Source: Croceicoccus mobilis (GTDB lineage: Bacteria; Pseudomonadota; Alphaproteobacteria; Sphingomonadales; Sphingomonadaceae). From it: a stretch of 64,000 bases of DNA. Shown here piece by piece: positions 45,576-53,744 of this stretch; within the stretch, counting starts at the first letter, position 1; each line of letters starts with the position of its first letter. The notes beneath the pieces were generated by a model. It made no database searches, was not told the DNA's origin, and worked only from the letters and a program-made list of their open reading frames with translations. The position numbers were made by a program, and so were the translations under genes. The DNA is taken from positions 744,001 through 808,000 of the forward strand of contig NZ_LYWZ01000022.1 of assembly GCF_001661965.1 (NCBI RefSeq), in the 5' to 3' direction.

Positions 45576-47353
45576 GACTTCCCTCCCGCCTGCAGCGCGG
45601 CCGTGGTGATATTGCCGTCCTGCGCCGCCGCCGGTCCGCGCAGCCGCGCGATCACCGCGTCGCGCTTGCCATCGGCAATGATCTTGCCACGGTCGACGAC
45701 GATCACGCGGTCGACCAGCCGCAGAAACGGGGTGCGATGGGTGATGACGACCATGGTCTTGTCCGCGATCTCCGCCTCCAGCCGGTCGAGCAATTGCGCC
45801 TCGCCCTGCGTGTCCATGGCAGATGTCGGTTCATCCAGCAGCAGCACCGGCGGCGATCCGGCCAGGGCGCGGGCCATGGCGATCGACTGGCGCTGCCCGC
45901 CCGACAGCCCTTCGCCCCTGTCGGCGAGCAGGCGTTCATAGCCATTGGGGATCGCGGCCATGAATTCATGCGTGCCCGACAGCCGCGCGGCGCGCAGCAT
46001 TTCATCGTCGTCGATGCCGGGGCGCGACAGCGTGATATTGTCGCGCACCGTCCCCGAAAACAGCACGGTTTCCTGCATCGCGGAACCGATCCGGGCGCGC
46101 AAGGCATGCGGTTCGAACTGGCGCACCTCGGTCCCGTCGACCAGCACCGCGCCCTCTTCCGCGGCATAGAGGCCAAGGAGCAGGCGCGCGATGGTCGACT
46201 TGCCCGATCCGACGCGCCCGATGATCGCGACCTTTTCACCCGGTTCGATGCGGAAGGATACGCCGTCCAGCGCCTTGGCCCCGCCGGGATAGGTGAAGGA
46301 CACGTCGCGCAGTTCCAGCTCACCCCGCATCGCGCCGGGGTCGAGGCGGCGCTCGTCATTGTCCTCGCTCTCAGCCTGCATCATGCGGTCGATCTGGGCA
46401 TAGGCGGTCCGCGTGGCGGCCATGCGCGATAAAAGCTGCGTCAGTTGTGTCAGCGGCGCGACCGCGCGGCCTGCAAGGATGGAGCAGGCGAGCAGCCCGC
46501 CCATCGACAGATCGCCCGTCTCGATGCGCGAGACACCGACGATGACCACACCGATATAGCTCATCATCTGGCCTGCCTGCGCCAAAGTGACGGCAAGGTT
46601 CGACACCAGCCGCTGCCGCATCGAGACCGACGCATGATCCTGAAGCGCCGCGTCCCAGCGCCGTTCCAGCATGGGTGCGGCACCGCTGGCCTTTACCGTT
46701 TCCAGCCCGCCGATCGTTTCCACCAGCACGCTCTGCTTACCAAGCCCGTCCTTCATGGCCTTGGCCGACAGCCGGTCGAGCACTGGCTGCAGCAGCCAGC
46801 CTGACAATATGACCAGCGGGATGATGCATATGGGCACCAGCACGACCGGCCCGCCGATCACGAAGATCAGCGCCAGCGTGATCAGCGCAAACGGCACATC
46901 GACGATGGAGGCGATGGTCGCGCTGGCAAAGAAATCGCGCAGCGTCTCAAGCTCTCGCATCAATCCGGTCAGCGCGCCGGTCGATCCCTTGCGGTTTTCC
47001 AGCCGCAGCGAAAGCAGGCGGCCAAACACGCTGGAACCGATGGACCGATCCACCCGCGCCCCCGCGAAATCGGTAAAATAGCCGCGCAGCAGTTTCAGCA
47101 CGATGTCGAAGATGATGACGAAACCCATGCCGATCGACAGCGCGATCAGCGATTCGGTCGCATTATTCGGCAGCACCCGGTCATAGACCGTCATGGTGAA
47201 CAGGCTGGTCGTCAGCGCGAACAGGTTGATGAACAGCGCCGCCAGCGCCACGCGCAGATAGATCGGTCGATTGGCGCGCATCGGCTGCGCCAGCCAGGGC
47301 GCAAGCCGCGGTTCGCGGCCGCGGATGTCGAGGTCGTTCGTCGTATCACTCAT
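45572..47353 (-). CDS. Type I secretion ABC transporter (permease-ATPase)
   Basis: 593 residues. A six-helix transmembrane domain (about 30-320) is fused to an ABC ATPase with Walker A GRVGSGKST (about 378), signature LSGGQRQ and Walker B VLLLDEPTSAMD. It lacks the N-terminal C39 peptidase or C39-like domain, the usual arrangement for exporters of uncleaved RTX proteases (PrtD-like). Central gene of the operon; overlaps on both sides are 4 nt. Confidence 0.95.
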   Translation of the reverse strand: MSDTTNDLDIRGREPRLAPWLAQPMRANRPIYLRVALAALFINLFALTTSLFTMTVYDRVLPNNATESLIALSIGMGFVIIFDIVLKLLRGYFTDFAGARVDRSIGSSVFGRLLSLRLENRKGSTGALTGLMRELETLRDFFASATIASIVDVPFALITLALIFVIGGPVVLVPICIIPLVILSGWLLQPVLDRLSAKAMKDGLGKQSVLVETIGGLETVKASGAAPMLERRWDAALQDHASVSMRQRLVSNLAVTLAQAGQMMSYIGVVIVGVSRIETGDLSMGGLLACSILAGRAVAPLTQLTQLLSRMAATRTAYAQIDRMMQAESEDNDERRLDPGAMRGELELRDVSFTYPGGAKALDGVSFRIEPGEKVAIIGRVGSGKSTIARLLLGLYAAEEGAVLVDGTEVRQFEPHALRARIGSAMQETVLFSGTVRDNITLSRPGIDDDEMLRAARLSGTHEFMAAIPNGYERLLADRGEGLSGGQRQSIAMARALAGSPPVLLLDEPTSAMDTQGEAQLLDRLEAEIADKTMVVITHRTPFLRLVDRVIVVDRGKIIADGKRDAVIARLRGPAAAQDGNITTAALQAGGKS

Positions 47354-48816
47354 AAATCGGGGGACCAGTTTCCGTCGGATGCATCGCCGTCATCCGCCAT
47401 GGCGGGCAACGCCTGTTCAAGGCCGAGCGCGTCGGACAGCCGCCCGGTGCGCGCCAGCAGCGCATAGCGCGCGGCGTCGCGCTCGCTCAGCACCTCGACA
47501 TAGCGGGCGGCGATGGAGAAAAAGGTGTCCTGAGCGCGCATCACGTCGAACAGGTCCCCGCGCGAGGCGCGGAAGCGTTCGGCCAGCACGTCGCGGGTCT
47601 GCCGGCTGGCGATGTAATTTTCCGAAAGGGCGGCAAGCTCTGCGTCCAGCCCCTCCAGATCGGCCCAGGCGACGGCGGCCTTGCGCGCGGCCTCGTCCGA
47701 AATGGCCTCGGCCTGCGCGGCGGCGGCGCGGGCCTGCGCGCTCGCTTGACGGGCGCGGGGGATCGTGCCGGTGAAAAAGCTTTGCCGGATGTTGAAGGTG
47801 GCGCGGATGTCGTAATCGCCGTGATAGCGATCCTCGGCAATGCCATAGCGGCCGCCCTCGATCCCGCCGTCGAAAGTGGGGTAGCGGTCGCTCTTGGCCG
47901 CCTGCGCGTCGCGGCGCGCGGCGCGGGCCTGCGCCTCTGCGGATTGCACGGCAGGGCTGCGGCGGGCGAGATAGGCGGCCATCTCCGCCGTGACCGCCGG
48001 CGCTGCCGGTTCGGGCGCGCGCTGCAGGCCGGCAGGCGCGGGAAGGCCGGTCATCTCTTCATACATCGCCTCTGCCGTTGCGGCCTGCCGCGCGTAACGC
48101 GCCCGGTTGCTGCGGGCGAGCGCGAGCGAACTTCGCACCCGTGCAATGTCGCCCTCTGCCGCGACGCCCTGCGCAATGCGCGTTTCAAGATCGGTTAGGA
48201 AACCCGACTGCTCGGCGATGAAATCATCTGAAAGCGCCAGCAGCGTGCGATAGGCAAAGACGTCGTACCACGCCCCGATGACGGCCAGAGCCACCTGGTC
48301 ACGCGTGGAATCGAGGTTCGCGGCAGCGGCGCGCAGGCGATTGCCCGCGGCATAGATGCGGAACGTGGTCGCCCCGAAATCGAAAAAGGTCTGCCGGACG
48401 GAGAAGCTCGCATCGGTACGATCTCGTGAGAGGGTCTGTTCGTATTGCGTGCCGATTTGGCCGGAAAACTTGCGCGCGATCTGGCGGCGGGCCTGCAGCC
48501 CGACCTGCACGTCGGGGACATAGCCCATCCACGCCTCGTCCCGCACCGCATCGGCGGCATCTACCATCGCATCAGCCCCGCGCACCCGCGCATTGCGTGC
48601 GACGGCCCCTGCCACGGCAGCGCGGAATTCGCCCCGATGACCGGCGCGATCGGCCAGCGACAACAGCGGATCGCCCGCCTGCTGCGCCATCGGCTCTGCC
48701 GCGACGGCAGGCAGAGCAGGCTCGTCCCCTTGCTGAGCATGCGCGGGAACCGACAATGCGACAAGGCTGGCCGTCCCTGCGAGCCCCATAATTCGAAACA
48801 TGTTGAGCAACCCCAT
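47350..48816 (-). CDS. TolC-family outer membrane channel protein
   Basis: 488 residues; ATG 48801 is an alternative start. A Sec signal ends near SVPAHAQQ. Two OEP repeats are visible, each with long helices and a beta pair (GYVPDVQVGLQARRQIARKF... and YPTFDGGIEGGRYGIAEDRYHGDYDIRATFNIRQSFFTG). The outer-membrane component for the exporter; first gene of the secretion operon, with about 160 bases before it that hold no gene. Confidence 0.93.
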   Translation of the reverse strand: MGLLNMFRIMGLAGTASLVALSVPAHAQQGDEPALPAVAAEPMAQQAGDPLLSLADRAGHRGEFRAAVAGAVARNARVRGADAMVDAADAVRDEAWMGYVPDVQVGLQARRQIARKFSGQIGTQYEQTLSRDRTDASFSVRQTFFDFGATTFRIYAAGNRLRAAAANLDSTRDQVALAVIGAWYDVFAYRTLLALSDDFIAEQSGFLTDLETRIAQGVAAEGDIARVRSSLALARSNRARYARQAATAEAMYEEMTGLPAPAGLQRAPEPAAPAVTAEMAAYLARRSPAVQSAEAQARAARRDAQAAKSDRYPTFDGGIEGGRYGIAEDRYHGDYDIRATFNIRQSFFTGTIPRARQASAQARAAAAQAEAISDEAARKAAVAWADLEGLDAELAALSENYIASRQTRDVLAERFRASRGDLFDVMRAQDTFFSIAARYVEVLSERDAARYALLARTGRLSDALGLEQALPAMADDGDASDGNWSPDL

Positions 48817-48978
48817 ATCCTCAGGCTTCAGGGGTAGCGGGCCATCAGGGTAATCTCAATCGAAACCGGTTGGTCGTATCGTTTCAGGACCGAAAGCGAT
48901 GCGCGAAAGTTCTGGCGCGCCGCCTGTCCGGCTGCTAAGCGGCCATCCGCCCAGCACGGCCAGATGGCCGATCGGTAA

Positions 48979-49055
<77 letters not shown>

Positions 49056-49203
49056 GTCAACTGCCTCAGTGCGTTGTTTTCAAACAGATTATGGCAGAGT
49101 TGTAGAAAGCGTTCCTACGATTGACCCCACACAATGTGCGGGCTTTTCCGGCACTTGCTGGGGCAATCCGGGATGCTCTGCGGCCTGTGGCAGAAAATAT
49201 CGC

Positions 49204-49833
49204 CTAGGCTCTTGCCTGCGCTTTTTCGCGACGATGTTCGAGACCGAATGGCAGCCGCACCCAGATCCGTTCGTGAAAAAAGTAAAGCACCAGCTTGGTG
49301 AAGACTTCCAGGCCACCAATCGACGCTGCTGTCGCCACGCTTCCGGTGAAGAACCATGCAAGGACAAAAGTGTCGAGAGATGCAATTAGACGCCAAAGGC
49401 CAGTCTTGATGGTAGTTCGGCGCATCGTCTCGCGATGTCTGGATTTGCGAAAGACTATGCCCCAGCCGGTGAGCGACCACGCGCGTTCATGCAGAAAATA
49501 GAGGATGAACTTCGTCGCAACCTCGGTGATCGCAATATAGCTCGCCGTTTCGAGGGCATCGGCCTGAGCGACTGGCGCGCCAAACATCGGCCCAAGATAT
49601 GTAATGAGAAGATAGGACAGGATGAGCGTGTCGATTGTGCCAACGACGCGCCAGGAAACTGCCTTGGCAATAGAACGCCAGGGCTTGATGTTCGGCCTCT
49701 CCGGTGGATCGAGCTTGGGCGTCTCAGGCCCGAAGAACGGTTTCTGTGGAGGTTCTCTCATTATCGGCAGCGCCGCTCGTGATTGATCGCACGTTGCTGT
49801 TGCGAACGGCTCACGTGGCTGATTGGCGGCCAT
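49204..49833 (-). CDS. Membrane protein with two DUF2061 domains
   Basis: About 209 residues from ATG 49833; GTG 49881 and ATG 49761 are other starts. After a Pro-rich, polar start, two similar units each of about 70 residues follow: RSIAKAVSWRVVGTIDTLILSYLLITYLG...EVATKFILYFLHERAW and RTTIKTGLWRLIASLDTFVLAWFFTGSV...EVFTKLVLYFFHERIW, the DUF2061 signature with two helices per unit. The tandem form implies a four-helix inner-membrane protein. Function unknown. Last of a short minus-strand operon. Confidence 0.75.
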   Translation of the reverse strand: MAANQPREPFATATCDQSRAALPIMREPPQKPFFGPETPKLDPPERPNIKPWRSIAKAVSWRVVGTIDTLILSYLLITYLGPMFGAPVAQADALETASYIAITEVATKFILYFLHERAWSLTGWGIVFRKSRHRETMRRTTIKTGLWRLIASLDTFVLAWFFTGSVATAASIGGLEVFTKLVLYFFHERIWVRLPFGLEHRREKAQARA

Positions 49834-50017
49834 GCTCCGCCAGGGCGTCTTCAAGCCTTGAGTATGAGTATGGTCCAACACGATAGTGGACCGAGGTCAC
49901 AGCGATGATCCCTTCGGGTAGCGATGGAGGAGATTGCGGTTCAAGGGAACCGCCTTCACTTTCCCATTCACCGGTTCCAGGCTGGTCGGGAGTTGCGACG
50001 GTTTGCACGATGCTCAT
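49811..50017 (-). CDS. Small hypothetical protein
   Basis: 68 residues from ATG 50017 (AAGGA about 9 nt upstream; ATG 50026 also in frame). A Pro/Glu/Ser-rich first half is followed by EGIIAVTSVHYRVGPYSYSRLEDALAEHGRQSAT, which looks like a small beta-alpha unit. No family recognised. It starts one nucleotide after the stop of the 66-residue ORF and overlaps the DUF2061 gene, so the three form an operon. Confidence 0.5.
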   Translation of the reverse strand: MSIVQTVATPDQPGTGEWESEGGSLEPQSPPSLPEGIIAVTSVHYRVGPYSYSRLEDALAEHGRQSAT

Positions 50018-50018
50018 G

Positions 50019-50219
50019 TCATCCATCCTTGTGGCTGTCGGGGTGCACGTCACGAGGCCAACCCAGGTTTGAAAGGCCATTCGCCTTTCGCCACTCTGCG
50101 ATCCGTTTCGCACGACCTGCCATCGCCTCGAAGGCTTCCTTGCGTTCTTCAGCCGAGCCCGAACGGTCGGCTCTCATTGCCGCAAGCTGGTGATCGAAAA
50201 GAAACTGATTCATCGGCAT
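50019..50219 (-). CDS. Small helical hypothetical protein
   Basis: 66 residues, strongly charged and helical (LAAMRADRSGSAEERKEAFEAMAGRAKRIAEWRKANGLSNLGW), ending in a polar tail. No family recognised. First of three tightly spaced minus-strand small genes. Confidence 0.5.
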   Translation of the reverse strand: MPMNQFLFDHQLAAMRADRSGSAEERKEAFEAMAGRAKRIAEWRKANGLSNLGWPRDVHPDSHKDG

Positions 50220-50287
50220 GGCAAAGAATCCTTACGGGAGGGATTGAGCGAAAGCCGGGGTGTTGATCCCCGGCTCCGCTGTCGGCG

Positions 50288-50542
50288 TCAGCCCTGCTGG
50301 GCGCGCGCCTGTTCCTTCTGGCTCTGGCCGTCGCCCTGCTGGTGCTGCAGGTTTACGGCGCTCTTCTTACCGCCATCGACCTCACTCGTGTCGTAGCTGA
50401 AACGCTCATCGACCTTCGGCACCTGGCCCTGCTGCTGCAGGTCTGCCTTCTTGAAGCGGAGCGCGTCGCCGCCCTTTTCAGGGGTGATTGAGCCGGTGCC
50501 CGAGCTGCTGTCGTAGCTCTTGATCTTGCCATAATGTGTCAT
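50288..50542 (-). CDS. Divergent cold-shock-domain-like protein
   Basis: 84 residues, AAGGA ribosome site 8 nt before ATG 50542. GKIKSYDSSSGTGSITPEKGGDALRFKKADLQQQGQVPKVDERFSYDTSEVDGGKKSAVNL follows the CSD strand order, but the RNP1 (KGFGFI) and RNP2 (VFVHI) aromatic residues that stack on nucleic acid are replaced (GTGSI and LRFKK). It may be a CSD fold without usual RNA binding. A Gln-rich tail ends it. A 74-bp repeat lies 48 nt upstream. Confidence 0.75.
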   Translation of the reverse strand: MTHYGKIKSYDSSSGTGSITPEKGGDALRFKKADLQQQGQVPKVDERFSYDTSEVDGGKKSAVNLQHQQGDGQSQKEQARAQQG

Positions 50543-50590
50543 TTGTCATTCCTTCGAACGAGTGTGCAGCGCGCCAGAATTGACCCGGCT

Positions 50591-50664
50591 GCGACTAAGA
50601 GGCGGAACTGAAGGAAAGGGCTTCCGATTGTGAAAGCGGTGACCGTCGATTGCGACTGGTAGCT
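50591..50664. repeat. 74-bp direct repeat, copy 1
   Basis: Identical to copy 2 (52755-52828) at 69 of 74 positions by eye, same orientation. It starts GCGACTAAGAGGCGG and ends TGCGACTGGTAGCT. Only about five substitutions cluster in the middle. It ends 48 bp before the cold-shock-like gene (minus strand). Confidence 0.9.
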
Positions 50665-50807
50665 AAACATTAAATGGAGATCGGAGTCGCTGTTTACAAG
50701 GACGAGGCGGGAATTTTTGCTGAGACTTGCCTGGCGACGCAGGAAGGTAGGAAGTTTTCTGCGGCTTGGCCAAAGAATCCGTCAGGACGATGATTGTCGC
50801 AAGTGAA

Positions 50808-52082
50808 CTAGATCGTGGCTGGCTTACGTACGACACGCCGCAGCAGCATCAGTAGCCCCGCTATTGCAGCTGCCGCAGAAGCAGCGAATATTCCGGCCTT
50901 GGCAGCCGGGATCAGCGTGGGGACAAATGCCAAATCCGCAATGAAGATTGACATAGTAAACCCTATCCCAGTCAGCATCGCACCGGCTGCCAAAAAGCCC
51001 CAATCGAGACCGGCGCCAAATTTCGCCAACCGGAGGCGGACTGCTATCCAGCAGAAGAGCAAGACACCGAACGGCTTGCCTATGACTAGTCCAGCGAAAA
51101 TCGCCAACAATACCGGCTCGTTCAGGGTGATGCCTGAAAATTCGACCCCCGCATTGGCCAAGGCGAAAACGGGCATGATCGCAAACCCTACCCAGGGGAG
51201 AAGCATGATTTCGAGCCGTTCCAGCGGTGAAAGCGCTTCTTCGATCGCTCGTCCCGCTGTCTGTAGGTCGCTACGTTCCGTTGTGTTCCCGCTCCAATGC
51301 TCGCCCCTCGGGTGATCCGTTGCCTTGCCGAGAAGCGTCCTCATGCGCTCGTCCCCCACCCACGCGCGGGCAGGCGTCATCAATCCGAGAATAACACCGG
51401 CAATTGTGGCATGGAGACCAGAAGCGTCGAAGCTCAGCCATACGGCGAAACCGACAATGAAGAACATCGGAATGCTCCTGATGCCGATCCTGGCCATGAA
51501 ATAGACGATGCTCAGGCAGCCAACAGCAAGAGCCAGCGCGCCAAGATCAACTGTGTCGCCATAGGCGATGGCAACCACCATGATCGCCCCGACATCGTCG
51601 AAGACCGCCAGGGATACCAGGAAAATTCGAAGGCTGGCCGGAATGGCCTTCCCAAATAGCGCCAGCGCTCCGATCACAAATGCTGTGTCGGTTGCCATGA
51701 CGGTTCCCCATCCGGTAACTCCCGGCTGCCCATCCAATATGCTTATGTAAATCACGACGGGCACCAGCATCCCGCCTAGCGCTGCGAAAAATGGCAATGC
51801 AGCGGCCCGCGGATTGCGGAGCTCGCCCAGAACCAGTTCTCGCTTGAGCTCTAGGGCGATGACAAAGAAGAATAGGGTCATCAACCCATCATTGATCCAG
51901 TGAAGCAAGGAGCGGGTGACATCAAGTTGACCCCATCGGAGACCAATCGGTGTTTCCCAAAGATCCAGGTACTGCGTTGACCACGGCGAATTAGCGAGAG
52001 CGAGGGCGATGATGGTAACGCAGAGCAGCAGTCCGCCTGCGGCCGCCTCGATCTTCAGAAAACGGGCGAAAGGCCCTGTCAC
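50808..52082 (-). CDS. nhaA: Na+/H+ antiporter NhaA
   Basis: 424 residues as drawn from GTG 52082. Eleven or so membrane helices, with the ion-site aspartates in VFDDVGA (D162-D163) and TDTAF (131-135) and SGLHATIAGVILGLMTPAR as further family marks. It exports Na+ in exchange for protons in the inner membrane. The GTG has no ribosome site, and in-frame sequence upstream (DNDHPGSFPREIADR) still looks like NhaA, so the true start may be earlier or the 5' end frameshifted. Confidence 0.93.
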   Translation of the reverse strand: MTGPFARFLKIEAAAGGLLLCVTIIALALANSPWSTQYLDLWETPIGLRWGQLDVTRSLLHWINDGLMTLFFFVIALELKRELVLGELRNPRAAALPFFAALGGMLVPVVIYISILDGQPGVTGWGTVMATDTAFVIGALALFGKAIPASLRIFLVSLAVFDDVGAIMVVAIAYGDTVDLGALALAVGCLSIVYFMARIGIRSIPMFFIVGFAVWLSFDASGLHATIAGVILGLMTPARAWVGDERMRTLLGKATDHPRGEHWSGNTTERSDLQTAGRAIEEALSPLERLEIMLLPWVGFAIMPVFALANAGVEFSGITLNEPVLLAIFAGLVIGKPFGVLLFCWIAVRLRLAKFGAGLDWGFLAAGAMLTGIGFTMSIFIADLAFVPTLIPAAKAGIFAASAAAAIAGLLMLLRRVVRKPATI

Positions 52083-52174
52083 CCGGTCGGCAATCTCTCG
52101 CGGAAAACTCCCCGGATGATCATTGTCGTCAGCGATGACCTGGTTCCTTACGCATCCCGACTGGTATTACCCAG

Positions 52175-52411
52175 TCAGCGTGTTTGCGCCCTCGCAATGT
52201 CCTGCTCGATAGCGCGGACAAACATTTCGCCATACTGCTCAGTGGAACTGTAGTTATGCTCGTACTCTCCGAGTGTATGGCACGGACCAAACGCTTTCTT
52301 GAGGCGCGAAAGGACTTCCGGAGAGTCCTCCGCAAGATGCCGGATTAGTGCTTGCAGAATACGGGCGTGTGCAAGCACCCTGCGCTCAAGCTCGGTTTCT
52401 TGTGCTTCCAT
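52175..52411 (-). CDS. Small hypothetical protein
   Basis: 78 residues, mainly helical: ELERRVLAHARILQALIRHLAEDSPEVLSRLKKAFGPCHTLGEYEHNYSSTEQYGEMFVRAIEQDIA. No family recognised. Good codon use and length favour a real gene. It lies upstream of nhaA in the same direction, about 90 nt from its start as drawn. Confidence 0.55.
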   Translation of the reverse strand: MEAQETELERRVLAHARILQALIRHLAEDSPEVLSRLKKAFGPCHTLGEYEHNYSSTEQYGEMFVRAIEQDIARAQTR

Positions 52412-52954
52412 TGCAGTTTCCTTTTTTCCGTCTTGGAAAGCACTCGCCGAGTTTTCACTGCGAGAACCACCAGAATATTGCGCCGAGGAATATGACTGGA
52501 AAGAGCCCCGCCAAATAGCTGGGTCCGTCGCTACGCCGAGCGTTCAAAGCGACACCTCGCGCCGCATGAGCATGCCAACGTGCTTTCGAACGCTCGCCGC
52601 GCTCGAATATGCGTTTGCATTTACAAAGAATAGTTGCGGTACTGCGCGCCCCGGACATTTGTTTGAACTGGCGGGCGGTTCGGCACAGGCAACGCTAGTG
52701 TTATACGTCATATTCCTATTCCCACAAAACCCGCACGTCGAGATTGACTGCGGAGCGACTAGGAGGCGGAACTGAAGGAAAGGGCTTCCGGTCATGGAAG
52801 CGGTGACCGTCGATTGCGACTGGTAGCTGAGTTATAGATGGCTACGGCAGGCCACGACTACAAGCGCATTATAGAGATATTTGCGCGAATTGAGTCGAAT
52901 TACCCTATCGGATCGCTAGCCATCAGACTGAGCATGTATGTGCTAAGGCTAGAC
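52412..52954. other. Gene-poor stretch with a repeat copy and doubtful small ORFs
   Basis: About 540 bases. On the minus strand a 55-codon frame (52711 to 52544) and a following coupled 30-codon frame with a hydrophobic end (LAGLFPVIFLGAIFWWF, stop at 52455) are possible but unproven. The plus-strand frames look random. The second 74-bp repeat occupies 52755-52828. The rest (52829-52954) is AT-richer with nothing recognisable. Confidence 0.4.
52755..52828. repeat. 74-bp direct repeat, copy 2
   Basis: Same orientation as copy 1 at 50591-50664 and about 93 percent identical by eye count. The two copies bracket a 2.1-kb segment with nhaA and a 78-residue ORF. This copy ends 44 bp before a possible minus-strand ORF start at 52711, close to the 48 bp seen for copy 1. 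Confidence 0.9.
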
Positions 52955-53734
52955 TTACGGATGTTTTGTGAAAACATCGATTGAACATCTGACCGCGCGT
53001 TCCGCCTTCCGGGCCCGCTCACGGCAACGATCCAAGGCTTCGCGGTTTGCGCTGAGGATGCTCTGCACCGCAGCCAATTCTTCCCACGCCTCGGGATTCT
53101 GTGACCGGATCAACCGAATGCCCGCCTCCACGATGGTCGGCTCACCAACAGCCTTACGCGCCATCCGTTCAGGCCAGTGCCAGCTTTCGGGCATGGCGCG
53201 GGCGATGGTGCCGGGAAGGATCGACCAAAGCAGGATACCGGCAACCAGCCCGACGCCTGCAAAGCGCCAGGTCTGACGCTTCTGCTCGGCCTCGGTGCGG
53301 ACACGCCCGACAATTGCAGCGAGCCGACCAGTTGCGATGTCCAGATCTTTGCGACCCTGCCGGAACAGGTCGCTGCTGTCGCGCAGCATGTCGAGCGAGG
53401 CGCGCTTAATCTGAACCGCGATGTCTTCCGGCGTCAGCTCGATGGCGGGCTTGTTGCCCATGGCTGTCAGACTGCCGGATATCTGATCCAACTGACCTGC
53501 CATCTGGCCTAGCGTAGCCGTGTAGTCCGGGATGACGATGTCGGCTCGCTCCCTGGCCATGTTCTGGACGGTATGGCGCACCATCGCCATTTCGCCTTCG
53601 AGGCGGGCGAAGGCTTCCGTTGCCGCGTCGGATTCTTCCGCTGCATCCGGTTCCGGTTTTTGTTCTTGGTGCGGGGCGCTTGGTTCCTCGACTTCGAGGT
53701 CCAGTTGCACGTCTTCGATGTGGTAGTCTTTCAT
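52955..53734 (-). CDS. DUF6118-family protein
   Basis: 259 residues from ATG 53734. An acidic start (EDVQLDLEVEEPSAPHQEQKPEP) leads to FARLEGEMAMVRHTVQNMARERADIVIPDYTATLGQMAGQLDQISGSL and PAIELTPEDIAVQIKRA, then one membrane helix (about 185-205, FAGVGLVAGILLWSILPG) and a helical C-terminus. This pattern is typical of a family found next to sphingomonad TraA relaxase genes. It starts 10 nt after the traA stop. A membrane-linked helper of DNA transfer is a fair guess only. Confidence 0.8.
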   Translation of the reverse strand: MKDYHIEDVQLDLEVEEPSAPHQEQKPEPDAAEESDAATEAFARLEGEMAMVRHTVQNMARERADIVIPDYTATLGQMAGQLDQISGSLTAMGNKPAIELTPEDIAVQIKRASLDMLRDSSDLFRQGRKDLDIATGRLAAIVGRVRTEAEQKRQTWRFAGVGLVAGILLWSILPGTIARAMPESWHWPERMARKAVGEPTIVEAGIRLIRSQNPEAWEELAAVQSILSANREALDRCRERARKAERAVRCSIDVFTKHP

Positions 53735-53744
53735 GTCGTTTCTC

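Noticed and set aside
49056-49203. Second attachment-site copy next to the tRNA
   Set aside because: I saw no repeat of the tRNA 3' end in this gap or elsewhere in the window.
52544-52711. 55-codon minus-strand ORF near repeat copy 2
   Set aside because: No family, weak ribosome site and unusual residue mix; kept only as a note because its distance to the repeat resembles that of the cold-shock-like gene.
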